DNA of 64,000 nt from Plicaturopsis crispa FD-325 SS-3 (GCA_000827205.1 KN832573.1:343610-407609); one strand, 5' to 3'; positions 35,217-47,309 are shown, counted from the first letter of the stretch. Notes: generated by a model not told the origin, from the sequence alone. Numbers and translations: made by a program.

Positions 35217-36947
35217 ATGCTGACCCAAGAAATCGATAACCCTGCGCGCCAGCAGCTTGTTTTAGTGTGAGTACCGTCCAGTGCACTATGGTTTTCCAAC
35301 TCAAATCTTTGTCCCGACGATACGATGCCAGCGCTGCACCATATGTAAGCTATATATCATTCCCCCGTCCATTATGCTGTTCTGAAACTACGTATCGGCA
35401 GCTCTTGGGGACCTCGTTCAGTGGGATTCTCCTAGGGTGTCTCAGGCATGTTGCGCAGTATCTATATGTCGGCATCGGCTAGGCTAACGATCACCATTCA
35501 GCTTGCAACTTTGTTCGTATACTCTCCGGAAGTTCTGACTGCCGTATCCAGTCGCAATGCGTGTTTTCCTCTGATTCTAGCCCACAGATACATACGTGAG
35601 CTCGAGTAACAGCGACAAGCGGTATACGAAATTCGTAGGCAAGTACAACATTCCGCTTGTATCAAATACCTAGAGTGACATACGTTGACATATATATGCC
35701 TGGCCTCTTCAGTTTACACTTTGTGTGCCATTGAGCTCGCTCAGACTGCGATTACCATGTACTGTGCATGGTTACAGCTTGTATGGGCACAGGGACCCTA
35801 CGAGAGTATGTCCGGCTTCAACTGGTCCGTCAGCTTATCGCAACTGCTCGCGGGGGTTGGTGAGTCTCAATGTCAATTGATGCGTAAATCATGTTGATTC
35901 TGGTAATACGGCTAGTATCTTGCATAACCCAATGTTGCTTTGCACGGTGAGTGTTGTTGTGATCTTTTGGATAGCGGTTATTCTGACATCCTCCGGGGCA
36001 TCTGCAGGAGAATCTGGATCCTCAAGACGACGCCGGTCATGCGCAAGGTCGTCTTTTGTATTGTCGTGGTATATTCTTGAATAAACGACACTCTGCTGCC
36101 ATACTTGCTGACGTAGCGGTAGTTTGCAGTCATTCAATGTGCATCAGCGGTCGCGTATTCCGCTCTTATACACATTGAAGTGGATTGCAGTTTGCTTCGT
36201 TTTCGCCCAATTTGTTCTGACTATACTGCGATTTTTGTAGAATGCCAACGCAGGACCCGCAGCGTTCGCAGCCCCAATTGTGCGCTTGCTTTGAACGAAT
36301 TCCAGGCAGTGTCTCTGAGATGTAATTTGCTTCTAGATCTGGCTTACTGGAAGCTTTATATGCGATACACTCATTGCAGGTTCTTTATTGCACATCGTAC
36401 GCATGGTATTTCCTCAGAATGTAGGACTCGACTCACAGTGAAAACTTTCAGCTCTTCGAAGCACGCTCACAGACACAAATGAAGACGACCGCAACCGTTC
36501 TCACAAAACTCATCGCCGTGACGATCCAGACTGGCTTTATCACTGCCGTCGTAGCGGGCTTGCAGCTCATCTCCTATCTTCTGCGGATCATTCTTCCCTT
36601 CATCGCTGCCAACGACTACTGGGTTATGTGCTCGTTCCTTCTCGGGAAGCTTTACGCAAATGTGCTGCTCGCAACGTTGAACGCGCGCACTATCCCGGTC
36701 CATATCGTTGACAACGAACTGAACATGGGCTTGGAGATGACGCCGCGTCAGGGCATATTGTTCAGGGCTGCGCTGCCGGACATCAACCATCCAACTGCAT
36801 TCGGCGCGTTGGTCTCTGCACCAGAGCAGTACTATGGCGCTGATGGTGGACCGGCTACGGTTTGTTTCTCTGAGGTCTCCCCTGGGGGCAAAGCATGCTA
36901 ATATCTTGTTGTTTTCTTAGACAATGAAAGGGTATGCTGATGTATAA
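35217..36947 (+). CDS. DUF6534 membrane protein, array copy 6
   Basis: It starts MLTQEIDNPARQQLVLV and ends at TAA 36945-36947. Exons: the APY mini-exon; LLGTSFSGILLGCLR; DTYVSSSNSDKRYTKFV; VYTLCAIELAQTAITMYCAW with AQGPYESMSGFNWSVSLSQL; RRIWILKTTPVMRKVVFCIV; FAVIQCASAVAYSALIHI; IWLTGSFICDTLIAGSLLHI; and AVTIQTGFITAVVAGLQLIS to FLLGKLYANVLLATLNAR; then TMKGYADV. DUF6534 motifs are complete. The intron after KFV starts GCAAGT (35639), a strong GC donor. The terminal exon is shorter than in the paralogues because of an early stop at a site where others read on, which is a natural length variant. The function is unknown. Confidence 0.73.
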
Positions 36948-37884
36948 GTTCCCCCTCGTTGGCTCGCGGCGATGAACACCGCCTCGACCTATTTTTTTTC
37001 GCCATGCCTTCAAAGTTCAAGTTATTTCTATGAGTACTATACACGCGTACTTACACTGGCGACAAGCCTAATGAACATGAATATTTGGGATTAATACGAC
37101 AGGCCTAGGGTCCAATTGAGTACATCCACTGACAGTGACACGGTCTGAAGGGTATCGCGAGGAAAGATGCAGTGAGCGAAAGCCATTCGTTCGTCCGGCT
37201 CGTTTGCGGCTCCTCAAGGCCTCATAAACCTTGCGTTGTAGCCGCCCCTTCTACGAGGCGACTGTAGGTCACACTCCGCTGATATTTTTGCCACCGGCGC
37301 TCCTGGGTAAGTAGTGCTATATAGACAGGGAAGCCGCATCGTGGTTGTAAGATGACTTCGATGCATCTAGCGATGAAAATAACATAGCGGAGACCATTTT
37401 GTACTGTGGCTAGGTGCGAAGTGCTGCGCTGTCTCGACGTGCCTCTCAGTATGTATGTTCTGGAAAATCGGTGTTTTCGTTAGCCCTAAGAAGGGATTCA
37501 GATACTAGGAGGGAGGACTGCGTACCTATGCAGTTTATCTCAACGAGCAGCATCATCCGCAGCCCGCGTATCGGCATACGCTGTATGACCTGGGACTCGG
37601 GGAGTTCGTTAGAACAATCAAGTTGGGTGCCTACTCACCGGATAGCACCAGATGAAGTTTGAGATTGAACGCCTTCAAGCTCCAAATGGATCCTTAGCAC
37701 CTGGGTTTGAGCATATGGAGAAAGCAGAGCTCGTCCAGCGGGCCAATGCCCATGCGTGAGGAACGACATCGTTAGATAGACATTATAACGAGTGGGTGGT
37801 CGAAACGATAGAGAGATCTCGAGAGTTTGCATCAGGTCTGTACTTTTGATTTGCGATCGATGACTCGGAAAACTTGATTTTTCT
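36948..37884. other. Spacer before glycyl-tRNA synthetase
   Basis: Only short frames occur. The last 100-150 bp must hold the synthetase promoter. No clear TATA box lies before ATG 37885; TATATATC at about 37932 lies inside the leader coding part. Confidence 0.4.
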
Positions 37885-40319
37885 ATGTTATTCCGTTTCC
37901 CTCTAACCTCTACATTCCTCCCTAAACACTGTATATATCAGCCTCGTTATCGACACCAGATCCGCCTAATGTCGTCCGTGAACAAGACGGCCCATCCGTT
38001 CGACAAAGCCCGGCTCGAGGCGCTGCTCAACCGCCGCTTTTTCTACGCGAAAGCATTCGAAATCTACGGCGGCATCTCTGGTCTCTACGATTACGGTCCA
38101 CCTGGCTCGTCGCTTCAGGCAAACATCATCGCGGAATGGAGGAAGCACTTTATTGTGGAGGAGGGCATGCTCGAGCTCGACACGACCATCTTGACGCCGG
38201 CCCCGGTCTTTGAGACATCGGGCCACGTCGCGCGCTTCGCGGACTGGATGGTCAAGGACACCGTGACGGGCGACGTTCTACGCGCAGACCACTTGGTGGG
38301 CGGTGTATTGGAGGCGCGTTTGGCTGGCCACAAGGAGGCCAAGGGGCTGGCTGCGAATCCGCCTGCGCAGGACGATAAAGACAAGAAGAAGCGCAAGAAA
38401 CAGGCAAAGGCCGCCCCCGTGCTGCTCTCCGACGAGATTGTTGCCGAGTACGAGTCTACGCTTGCTCAGGTGAGTGCGTGACAAGTGCTTCAGGATTTGC
38501 ATTTATCCACACGACTACATCATTTCCAGCTCGACAACTACAGCGGCCCAGAGCTCGGCGAACTCTGCCGCAAATACGACATCCGTAATCCGGACACGTC
38601 TAACGTCGTCTCGGAGCCCGTGCAGTTCAACCTGATGTTCGCGAGCAGCATTGGGCCGACGGGCCAGCACCCGGGGTACCTCCGCCCCGAGACCGCGCAG
38701 GGCCACTTCCTTAACTTTGCGCGCCTCCTCGACTTCAACAACGGCCGCGTGCCGTTCGCGTCCGCGCAGGTGGGCCGCTCGTTCCGCAACGAAATCTCGC
38801 CGCGCGCGGGCCTCCTGCGCGTGCGCGAGTTCACGATGGCCGAGATCGAGCACTTCGTCGACCCGGAGGACAAGTCGCACGTGCGCTTTGGCGAGATCAA
38901 GGACGTGAAGCTGCGGCTGCTCGACCGCCACGTCCAGGTGTCCGGGCGCACGGACCTCACGGAGATCAGCGCGGGCGAGGCCGTCGCGCGCGGGATTGTC
39001 GCGAACGAGACGCTCGCATACTTCCTCGTGCGCATATACACGTTCTTGCTCAAGATCGGCATCGACCCCGCGCGCCTGCGCTTCCGCCAGCACATGGCGA
39101 ACGAGATGGCTCATTACGCGGCGGACTGCTGGGACGCGGAGATCCAGGGCTCAAACGGGTGGACGGAGTGCGTAGGCTGTGCGGATCGCGCGGCATACGA
39201 CTTGACCGTGCACTCGGAAAAGACAGGCACACCGCTCGTTGTGCGCACCGCGCTGAAGGATCCCATCGTCACGGAGAAGGAGACGGCAGAGTTCGACAAG
39301 AAATCGCTGGGCAAGACATTCGGGAAGGACACCGCTCTTGTGCAGGAGATTGTGAACGCCCTTGACGAAGCCGGTCTTCTCAAGTTGAAGGGGGAACTCG
39401 CACAAGGGTGAGCTTTGCTCTGTTTGTCTGCTCAGTTTTCCTAACGCACTCTTCGTAGCTCCGCTACTGTCGAGCGCGACGGAAAATCGTTCACGCTGAC
39501 GCCAGCACTTCTCACCATTGAGCGGAAAACGTTCAAGCAATCCAGTGAGCCAATCTCGGTGTTATTGAGCGGCGTATGTCTAACAAACTTTATAGTCCGC
39601 GAATTCACCCCAAATGTCATCGAGCCCTCCTTCGGACTGGGGCGTATTCTCTATCTGTTGCTCGAGCACACTTTCTGGAGCCGAGAGCAAGACGTCGAGC
39701 GCGGTGTACGATTATCTTGCTCTCTGATGGACATGTACTGACCCCGCATTGTAGGTTTTATCGCTCCCTCCTCTCGTCGCCCCCACCAAAGTTCTTATCG
39801 TGCCTCTGAGTGCACGAGAGGAGTTCGATCCCCTGGTCCTTGAAGTCTGTGAGTGTACCCCGTCTTCGTTCTCTCTACGTGCACATGCTCATGGCACATG
39901 TAGCGGCAAAATTACGAAAAGCTGGTGTGTTCTCCCGCGTAGACGACTCCAACACCTCCATCGGCAAGCGGTACGCCCGCAACGACGAGCTCGGAACACC
40001 CTTCGGCATCACGCTCGACTTCGCCTGTACGTTCTCTCCCCACCCTTCTCTTTCACCCGGCGTACTGACTAGACGCCATTCTTCCAGCGGTGCAAAATCG
40101 GACGATGACGCTCCGGTATGCTGTCTTCTTCGTGCTGCGTGTTCGCTCTGCTTATGTCTTTGTTTCTTCTACAGCGAACGCGACACGACAGACCAGCTGA
40201 TCGGGCCCATAGACGAGGTCATTGCGACCGTCACGGAGCTCGTACAGGGGTCTATCGACTGGCCAGAGGCGGCACGGAGGCTGCCGCGGTACGACGGTGT
40301 GCAGGCAGTCGCTGAATGA
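37885..40319 (+). CDS. GRS1: Glycyl-tRNA synthetase (cytosolic and probably mitochondrial)
   Basis: Eight exons (37885-38469, 38530-39407, 39459-39544, 39596-39705, 39755-39848, 39904-40026, 40088-40115, 40175-40319) join in frame to 682 residues. The enzyme charges tRNA-Gly with glycine using ATP; it is the eukaryotic class II alpha2 type. Visible landmarks: KARLEALLNRRFFYAKAFEI and YGGISGLYDYGPPGSSLQAN, the class II motif 1 region, LRPETAQGHFLNF (motif 2 region), QVGRSFRNEISPRAGLLRVR, EFTMAEIEHFVDPE, ECVGCADRAAYDL, FGLGRILYLLLEH (motif 3), and the anticodon-binding domain from VLSLPPLVAPTKVLIVPLS to the C-terminus. A lysine-rich insert (KDKKKRKKQAK) is normal for fungal forms. The ATG at 37969 (MSSVNKTAHPFDK) gives the cytosolic form. 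The upstream in-frame ATG at 37885 adds 28 residues rich in Arg and hydrophobics without acids, a typical mitochondrial leader. Confidence 0.95.
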
Positions 40320-42489
40320 TTCCGATCCGACGGCGTTGTGGATGCATCCACCATCAGAGGGGAGCAGCAGCAGCAGCAGATCCGAGTTCGAGAAGCGGCA
40401 TATAGTAGGTTCGAGGTTGGCCTGTAATTATAACTCACCGCATCTCCGCGCGAGGAGACGCACTTGTACTTAGACAGATCTAAAACATGGTTTGCACGGA
40501 CTCCGTCGTTCCGTGGAGCTTGGCAACTTGCAGCTGCTCGAGTGGACAGCGTTGTGGCCTCCGCTGGCATGTCGGGCATCCATTTGTTTCAGCGTGCGAG
40601 GAAACGCCTGCAAATGCCCGTTTGTACTAGCATGGGATTTAGTGCTGATTGTGGCACCGTCAACATCGAGCTCGCGCAGATGCGAACATCGATATGTTAT
40701 GGATCCGCAGCTATCGCAGGTAACAGCGATTGCCCTTGGGCCTTGGGCATAGAGGCCATTCACGCTATTGGATCGGCCACTCGGCCCTTTCTGTGTACGC
40801 CGCAGCTGTATGCGTCTGAACATCTTTGAACATGCGGTCCCTGACATTTGGACGGGGAACGTGTACCTATGATAATCTATGCATTGATATGTCCAAGGTG
40901 CTACTAACACGGTTACTACGCAATGCATTGACCATCTACGAGGAATGGACCAGAGCTAGAACGCAGACGAAATAGCTATCACTCGTACTTACTCACTGGG
41001 TACCGCGCAAATGTGGATACAACTGTGCGGTGTGCTGCATGTCTGGACTCCTATGTCGGTAGATTCGTGATTGGACGGGGGGAGGGGTGCTGACTGGGCC
41101 TTTCGTGGGGACGGGAAGACGAGTCCTGCGAAAGCAGAGAGAAAAAACGCCGCTGAGTGGGGATTCGCGGACGCCCTCGCATCGTAGTTTATCGGCCGGG
41201 ACGTAAATACGCAAGCTGTAGACCATGTACGATGAGTATTCGCGTGTAATCGGACATACAGCACGGCGAGATGCTCTCACCGCAATGACGCACACGGAAG
41301 TCAGCAATATGTTCAGAGGTCAACGGAGGCGCAGTTACGACCCCATAAATAGTTGTGCATGCTCACCAGGAATTCGCAACTGCGACTGTAGCTGCGTCAG
41401 CTGACGCAGAGGCTTGCAGAGGTGTACGGCACGGTCCGAAGGTCTAGTCAAAGCATTGACGCGCAAGAAGAGCTTGCTGTAGAAAGCCTTCGACAAGTTC
41501 CCAGCGAAACGCTGATTCGCCGCAGTGATGTTAAAAAGGAACCCACAGAGCGGTCCTTGTCGTTTATTCCCCGGCGTTCACAGGGTTTGCACGCTCGATA
41601 GCTCTCGAGTGCAAGGCGAGTCCACCTGGGAAAATTACAGACATTAGACAGACTACACGCAAGGAGATTGGACGCATCGAGGCGATACTTAACACACGAC
41701 GACGACGAATCCGTGAAACGCGCCTGCAAGCTGATGAGAAAGGAGTTTCAACCAGAAATCAAACGAGGATTTCATTTCCACCATCGGATTAATACCGATA
41801 AGTAGAAAGTAATCGCAGCTCCACTATTAAGTACACAGCTCGTTCGAAATGAAAACAACGCGACTTAGCTGCAAACATGACGAACTGACTCAACGCTGGA
41901 TGACCACAAGGCACGGCGTCAACACGCGACAGATCTGGAATGCCGGGCGCGAATATATCGCAGAAACGCGAGGCCTGATGACGGCAACAAGCGCGAAGAT
42001 ATCGAGGGGCGTTCATGCGATGGAAACGGCCGACCTAAGCTGATGCTGAGAATCTAATGAGCATCCGAAAGTCACGAAAGGAGAATACGAAGGTTGAAGC
42101 CAGCCAAAGTGCATCGCGATGCGACTCCGTGCTCACGACGATTAGCGTGTATTCCGTCATACTCTGCAATATGGACATCGATAGGCCCAAAGAGCGTGTC
42201 AGTAGGAAAACGTGCAGAGCATGATGGAAGGCAGAAGACTCACATCAAGTTTTTTATCGTAAGGCGTATCCTGTAAGTACCGGCTTTGAGGGAAGACGTG
42301 CCGTTTGAATGCACACGCACGGTCTGCGCACGATATATGGGTCGTGTCCGGTGCTTATCAGGGCGTCTCATGGTCTTAGAGAACGGAGTCAGTAGCACTG
42401 CAACAAGAATCGCGAGGCAACCCTAATAATTTCGTAGCCAGATGGAAGTTGTATAGGAACGGTAGCGCGTCGCGGCGAAATCCGAAACC
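40320..42489. other. Gene-poor region, possible unresolved minus-strand exons
   Basis: A CAG run sits just after the synthetase stop (about 40363-40380). Between 41000 and 42050 the minus strand has several GT donors in good context and hydrophobic frames (for example FWLKLLSHQLAGAFHGFVVV at about 41725-41790 and DILLTSVCVIAV at about 41275-41310), but I could not join them into one gene or name a family. It could be a decayed membrane-protein gene. Confidence 0.35.
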
Positions 42490-42496
42490 TATAAAG
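42490..42496 (+). promoter_or_regulatory. TATA box of the small gene at 42604
   Basis: CCTATAAAGC lies about 110 bp before the ATG, followed by a pyrimidine-rich stretch (TTTTTCTTTCCCTCATCC), a usual fungal leader context. Confidence 0.5.
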
Positions 42497-42603
42497 CAAT
42501 CTGCCTCCGTTCGCCTATTTTTCTTTCCCTCATCCTCCAGTGCACCGCGCACCTGCGCCCACATCCTCTGCCGTTCTATCCTTTCTACCCTAGGGCTCCC
42601 TTT

Positions 42604-43106
42604 ATGTCTTCGACTGCCTCTACCATGACCTCCAACGCGCAAAACAAAGGCGTCCCGGCAGACCGCATCACCGCCCTCCCCTCCCTTTCCTGCGCGCTCT
42701 CTTCGCTACCACAAGCGAAGAGCATTGCGAATGTTTCGTTACATCCCACAATGTACGCGCATAGAGCCGCCGAGAGCGAAGCTAAGGTATGTATGTTCAT
42801 TCTACGCGCGAAGGATACATCTTGACGCGTTGTTCATAGCTAAAAACCGCTCTCTCGAAAACCGCCAACTCCTTCCAGCCGCCCAATAGTGTGCCGCTGT
42901 ACATGAACCCGGTGAGTACCCCTAGTGTGTCGGTCCCTCGCCGGTGTCCTGACCCTCGCCCGTTCTCTAGCTCCCGCGAGAATCGTGCTCGCCGAATTCT
43001 TCTCAACCTATAATGATGCGGCAATCCGTGAGTGCCCCTACGTCCTTTGTCTGCGCTACGGTATCTTACTGACGCCATTCATCTCCAGAGATCACACAGG
43101 TCGTAA
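42604..43106 (+). CDS. Small four-exon protein, unknown function
   Basis: Four exons (42604-42786, 42840-42911, 42971-43027, 43089-43106) are all cut between codons and bounded by GTATGT/GTGAGT donors and YAG acceptors. Together they give 109 residues. Each exon length is divisible by three, and skipping any splice brings an early stop, which supports a real gene. The protein is polar, with SLPQAKSIANVSLHPTMYAH in exon 1 and a Pro/Asn/Ser-rich second half (QPPNSVPLYMNP, CSPNSSQP). No signal peptide, transmembrane segment or known domain is visible. The phase-0 design means alternative splicing could add or drop whole blocks. I do not recognise the family. Confidence 0.55.
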
Positions 43107-45070
43107 TCCTGCATCCTAGACGTTACATGTTTCTTTTCTTTTGGGACTTCGTAGTATTGCACCTTGGCCGGCGAGTCGCGGCACTAAAAGTTAATTTTCG
43201 ATCACAGTCAGTCATCGCTTTCCACACGCATCCTCTCATCACACCATAGACGTCCTGGCTACCTATCTCACATACATGCTTCATATGTCTTGCACCTGCA
43301 TCCCTCATCCCTCTCGGCCTGGGGCCCGATTAATACCACTATACACACCAATGCCCATGGTTTTTTTGCATCTTGTTTATTTTTGCTCGCGCTGCGAACT
43401 TTTGAGGGTCGGCTGATCGTGTCGAGACCACTGGTCTCATCATCGAAGTAGCTCGACGTGTCCCTGTGCGACAACCTTGATCTTGTGCTCTAGCTTCTCG
43501 CTGCTCCCATCGCCGTGTCTCGCTCCCTCCGAAGACGTCAGACGCCCGACCCTGCTATAGCGCGCAGGCTATCTCGAGCACGTTTCCGAGCACGGTGATA
43601 TTTATTTAATTGATGCATCATTCCCATGATTTGAGCAGTCAGTCACCGGTGCGCTCGCGCGCGTCGCTCTCGGACTGCCTCCCTGTCTTGCTCTTGCGAC
43701 GCTAATCCATTCCAGGGCGGGCGCGATATGGACGCCAGGGACATAATACATCCATCGTCGAATGATACGGCTTCGCGAAGAACCGGAACCCTGCATTCAA
43801 GGGGACAAGGTGAGGCTTTGCCGCGGGAAACGCCTGCATGCTCGGAAGCCCCATCGAGTGCTGTGCTGTGCATATGCGGACCGCGTCCTGCGCCTGCCAC
43901 CTATCTACTCGGTACGCTATCTCCGGCAGCTGCGAGAACAACGTTCCAGCTCCCTGCACGAGTCGAGATGCGCGCGAGGAAAGTACTGAATCTGCATTTC
44001 TAGGGTGGTCTTCGGGACTACTTACTGGCCTCTAAGCCAATGGCAGAACCCTCCCAGTGCACGCAGCTCTTTTATAGCGAGGAACTTGTATCCTCGAAGT
44101 CGCGGATCCTGCGCAAAGGTAAGCCGCCACCCACTTCCTGCTCTATCTGCGTCCCAGAACGACATGCTCATTGCTCGACCTCACCCTGCGCGTGTTTACG
44201 TGCACACTTACTTAGCGAATGATCGTCCTCCGATGATTTTGCAGGTGCAAAGTGCCCGGCGAAATTGTCGCCATCTGCACTCGTCGTCACGCTATTCCTG
44301 GGTCATCTACACCCGGGGCCACTAGCTACACCCGGGGCCACTAGCTACACCCGGGCCTACTAGAGTACCCTGCGCTGATGGGCCTCGCGGCGATCCATGC
44401 ATCGTATGTATGCTTCCTTCGCGTCGAGAACTCAATCACCCCGCGGCAGGCATTAGCAGGCTAATCGCACCGACCGACTATACCCAGCCTGGCAGTGGTA
44501 TCTATCTACTCAGCGCACACGTAAACCCCTCTCCAGAAAAACCGTTATCGCGCATCCGGAGAGCACCGCGCTGGAAGTTCCCAGCGACGGCAGCAGAGAC
44601 ACCGTCTCCTCACACGCTATCCTACGCCCATTCGCCCCCGTCGCACGTATCTCTGCGCACGTTCCGCAGGCTGAGATACCGTATCATGTATTTGGAGGCT
44701 GCGATATACGGAGACCCCACGGTACCGACACGTAAACTCAAAGCGCACGGGATGGAAGGCCTTCGCGACACGGGTGAGTTTTTGGCTTTTGAGTTGGCGA
44801 TATAGATAAGTAGCGTGCTGATCCCGCTTACAGTAAGTGGCCCCCCGTCATATCATATGGCCCTTCATATAACATACACCTCCCGCATTAACGTTCATTT
44901 CTCGCGGACATATGCATCCCTACGTCACCGCGCCGTGCAAGTAGACGTACGCGAGCCCGACATATCATATGTATCCCCATATGCGAACGTGCTGCCTGCC
45001 TGCCTGCAAGAGTCCTGCCGTAGTCTCTCCTAGACAGACACCAACAGTCGTACCTCCTTCTGTAGTCTGT
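43107..45070. other. Region of small uncertain ORFs
   Basis: Candidate pieces: a minus-strand frame at 43702-43959 (85 codons, MQGAGTLFSQLPEIAYRVDR start); a plus-strand pair of possible exons at 44040-44120 (MAEPSQCTQLFYSEELVSSK) and 44248-44363, joined by a GT-AG intron; and an open frame at 44410-44805 (131 codons). None matches a known family. The second pair ends inside a 19 bp tandem repeat, which weakens it. Confidence 0.3.
44307..44363. repeat. 19 bp tandem repeat, three units
   Basis: CTACACCCGGGGCCACTAG is repeated three times head to tail, the third unit with two changes. Each unit contains the near-palindrome CCCGGGG. Confidence 0.9.
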
Positions 45071-46212
45071 TGGCTATCGCGCCCAGTGTATAGGCGGTCC
45101 CGGTTATTACGTAAAGCTCCTTTTTGGGACGCGCGCAAACGCGTCGTCGCGTCAGGCCCCGGGAAGCTCACCCATTTCCGTGTCCGCCGAAATGGCCAAA
45201 TTTGGCCCTCAAATATGCTATCCGGACAAGGGTCTACTATATACAGGTGGGGAGCCGGGGCGGCGCCTCCGGCGGGGTATATGCATGTCAAAAATTTTCG
45301 GCGCGCTCCGCGCGCAGGCCCTCAAATATGCTATAACGGACATGTATATGCCAAAATTTTTCCCGGATCGACCTCAAATATGCTATCCCGGACAAGGAAA
45401 TGGCCGGTTTTGAGCCCTCAAATATGCTATTCTCGGACACGGAAATGGGTGAGCTTCCCGGGGCCTGTCGCGTCCTGCCGCATCGCGTCTTTTGGCATCG
45501 CCTCCCCACCGGAGACGCGCTAGGGATGCGAACTCTACGCTTTTGAGCTATATAGTCAGAATTTTCATAGGGAGACTCAGTTACGCCCAATTTTTAGGCT
45601 GAAATGGAAGGTTTTGGTAGTGCAAAGCAGAGTAAATGGGTAAGCTGGGCACCGGCCGAGAGCACGAGCCGCTAAAACGCTAGGAATCCTGGAGTCAAAG
45701 AAAACACCGTATGAAAAGAGGCTGGATACATTGACGGAGGTATCCGGGATGTGATCTTAAGTACAATGGACAGTTCTAGCGTGTCAGGCATTTGTAGGTG
45801 TATTGCTGACCCTTGACACTGTTGTCAAAGAAAACCGGCTTGCACAATGTAGCGCAAGCGCCGTACAGGTAATACCCAAGGGTTTCAGGCCCCTCGTAAA
45901 GTCTGCAATTGCACAGAGAAGCCCACCGGCGTCGTGAGTGCATTTACTGGCAGCATCGCTATGGCAGTAAAAAGGATCAGATTATGGTTTGAGCACGAGA
46001 TTGGACTGTGATATGTAGTCGGGAAGTATTTACAGCAGGAGCCATGTAAACCGAATGAAGTAGACAGCTCGCATTGCTGGGAGATATGGTTTCAAGAGAC
46101 GATTGTGCGGCGTCAGGCGCGTCCTGCGCGCGTTTGAGCGTGAATAGGGGCCAGGATATAAAAGGCGGATTACGTAATAACGGTGACCGCCTATACACTG
46201 GGCGCGATAGCC
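45071..46212. mobile_element. Candidate non-autonomous inverted-repeat element
   Basis: About 53 bp at 45071-45123 recurs as its reverse complement at about 46158-46212, nearly identical across GGCTATCGCGCCCAGTG, TATAGGCGGT and TTATTACGTAA. The arms point inward and enclose about 1 kb with no transposase-like frame. A GGAGTCCTGCCG-type block (AGTCCTGCCG at about 45014 and 46224) flanks both sides in direct orientation but not directly at the arm ends, so a target-site duplication is not proven. It fits a MITE-like or foldback element derived from a DNA transposon. Confidence 0.55.
45153..45467. repeat. Perfect 34 bp inverted repeat around a repeated-module core
   Basis: Bases 45153-45186 are the exact reverse complement of about 45434-45467, including CACCCATTTCCGTGTCCG and its partner CGGACACGGAAATGGGTG. 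Similarity continues outward in weaker form. Between the arms, four direct copies of a CCTCAAATATGCTATxxCGGACA module (about 45207, 45320, 45371, 45416) lie 45-115 bp apart. The whole could fold into a long hairpin. Confidence 0.8.
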
Positions 46213-47309
46213 TCAGGACTAGTCCTGCCGCTATCGAAATTCGAATGGTGTACGGTACGTAAGTGAGCGCGCTGGGGTGCTCATTGCAGCTGATGCGTAT
46301 TTCCCCGCGTTTCTCCCGTGCATCAGTGCGAGGATATGTCGAGCATCAGCGCGAGGATACATATGTCGAGCACTCTACCCTGCGCGCCGAGCATCAAGGA
46401 TTAGCGTTCTTCCCGCGTAGGTATCCCTCGTCACGAATCATGGTATCGGCTCCGGCTCTAGTAGTGGCGGCTCCGGCTGCAGTGGTGGCGTCGCGCGCCC
46501 TCTACAGCTTTACGTCGCGTCGCCCGGTCATGCCTCTTAAAGTAGCCACGCCCTCAAGCGCAATGTCTCTGCGTACGGCATCCTGACTCCTGAGCAGGCG
46601 CACAGATATTTCCCCGGCGCTGTCGCGTTATTTTCCACGGTCCAGGATTCCCCGGTATACTGACTTATACTGATTGTGCGTGCTTCTTCTGTGTGCGGGC
46701 AGGCACTGTGATACGTTATGGGCACGATGATACGGTGTGGGCACGATGATACGTTGTGTATTCCTCTTCGATCGGATGTGGACACGGCCGCAGGGACGGC
46801 GAAGACTATGGCGTCCCTGTAGGATCCCGCAGAACCGGCGTCTGACTCCCCGTCGTCGCCCTCGATGGAATCGCCGACGAGGTAGAGGCTTTGTGTGGTC
46901 AGTTCCCCTCAACGCGTCGACGCATCGCACATTGGCGAGAAATGGTTGGCATACATGGTTGAGCACCATCATCTCTTCACGACGTCGTCCTCCACTTCTG
47001 TCCCCCCACAAAGCTCGGCTAACAGCTTGTATTTATTCTTGTGCACGAACAGATCTTGCGCTATGTAAGTCTGCACTCTCATCCTCACCGCGACACGCAC
47101 TGATTTGGCATCCACAGCCTCTACCCGTCTTTCCATGGTGCCAGATCATACATCTGACCCAACGACGCGAGCTCCTGCTCAAATCCTTCCCCGAACATAT
47201 CCCCCTCCCACCGGCAACCCACCGGACGTCTACACCCAGTCCGGTCAATGACCTAGTGCGACAAGGCATCTACCATATTCGTGAACAATGTGCCGACCAA
47301 TGTGTCCCG

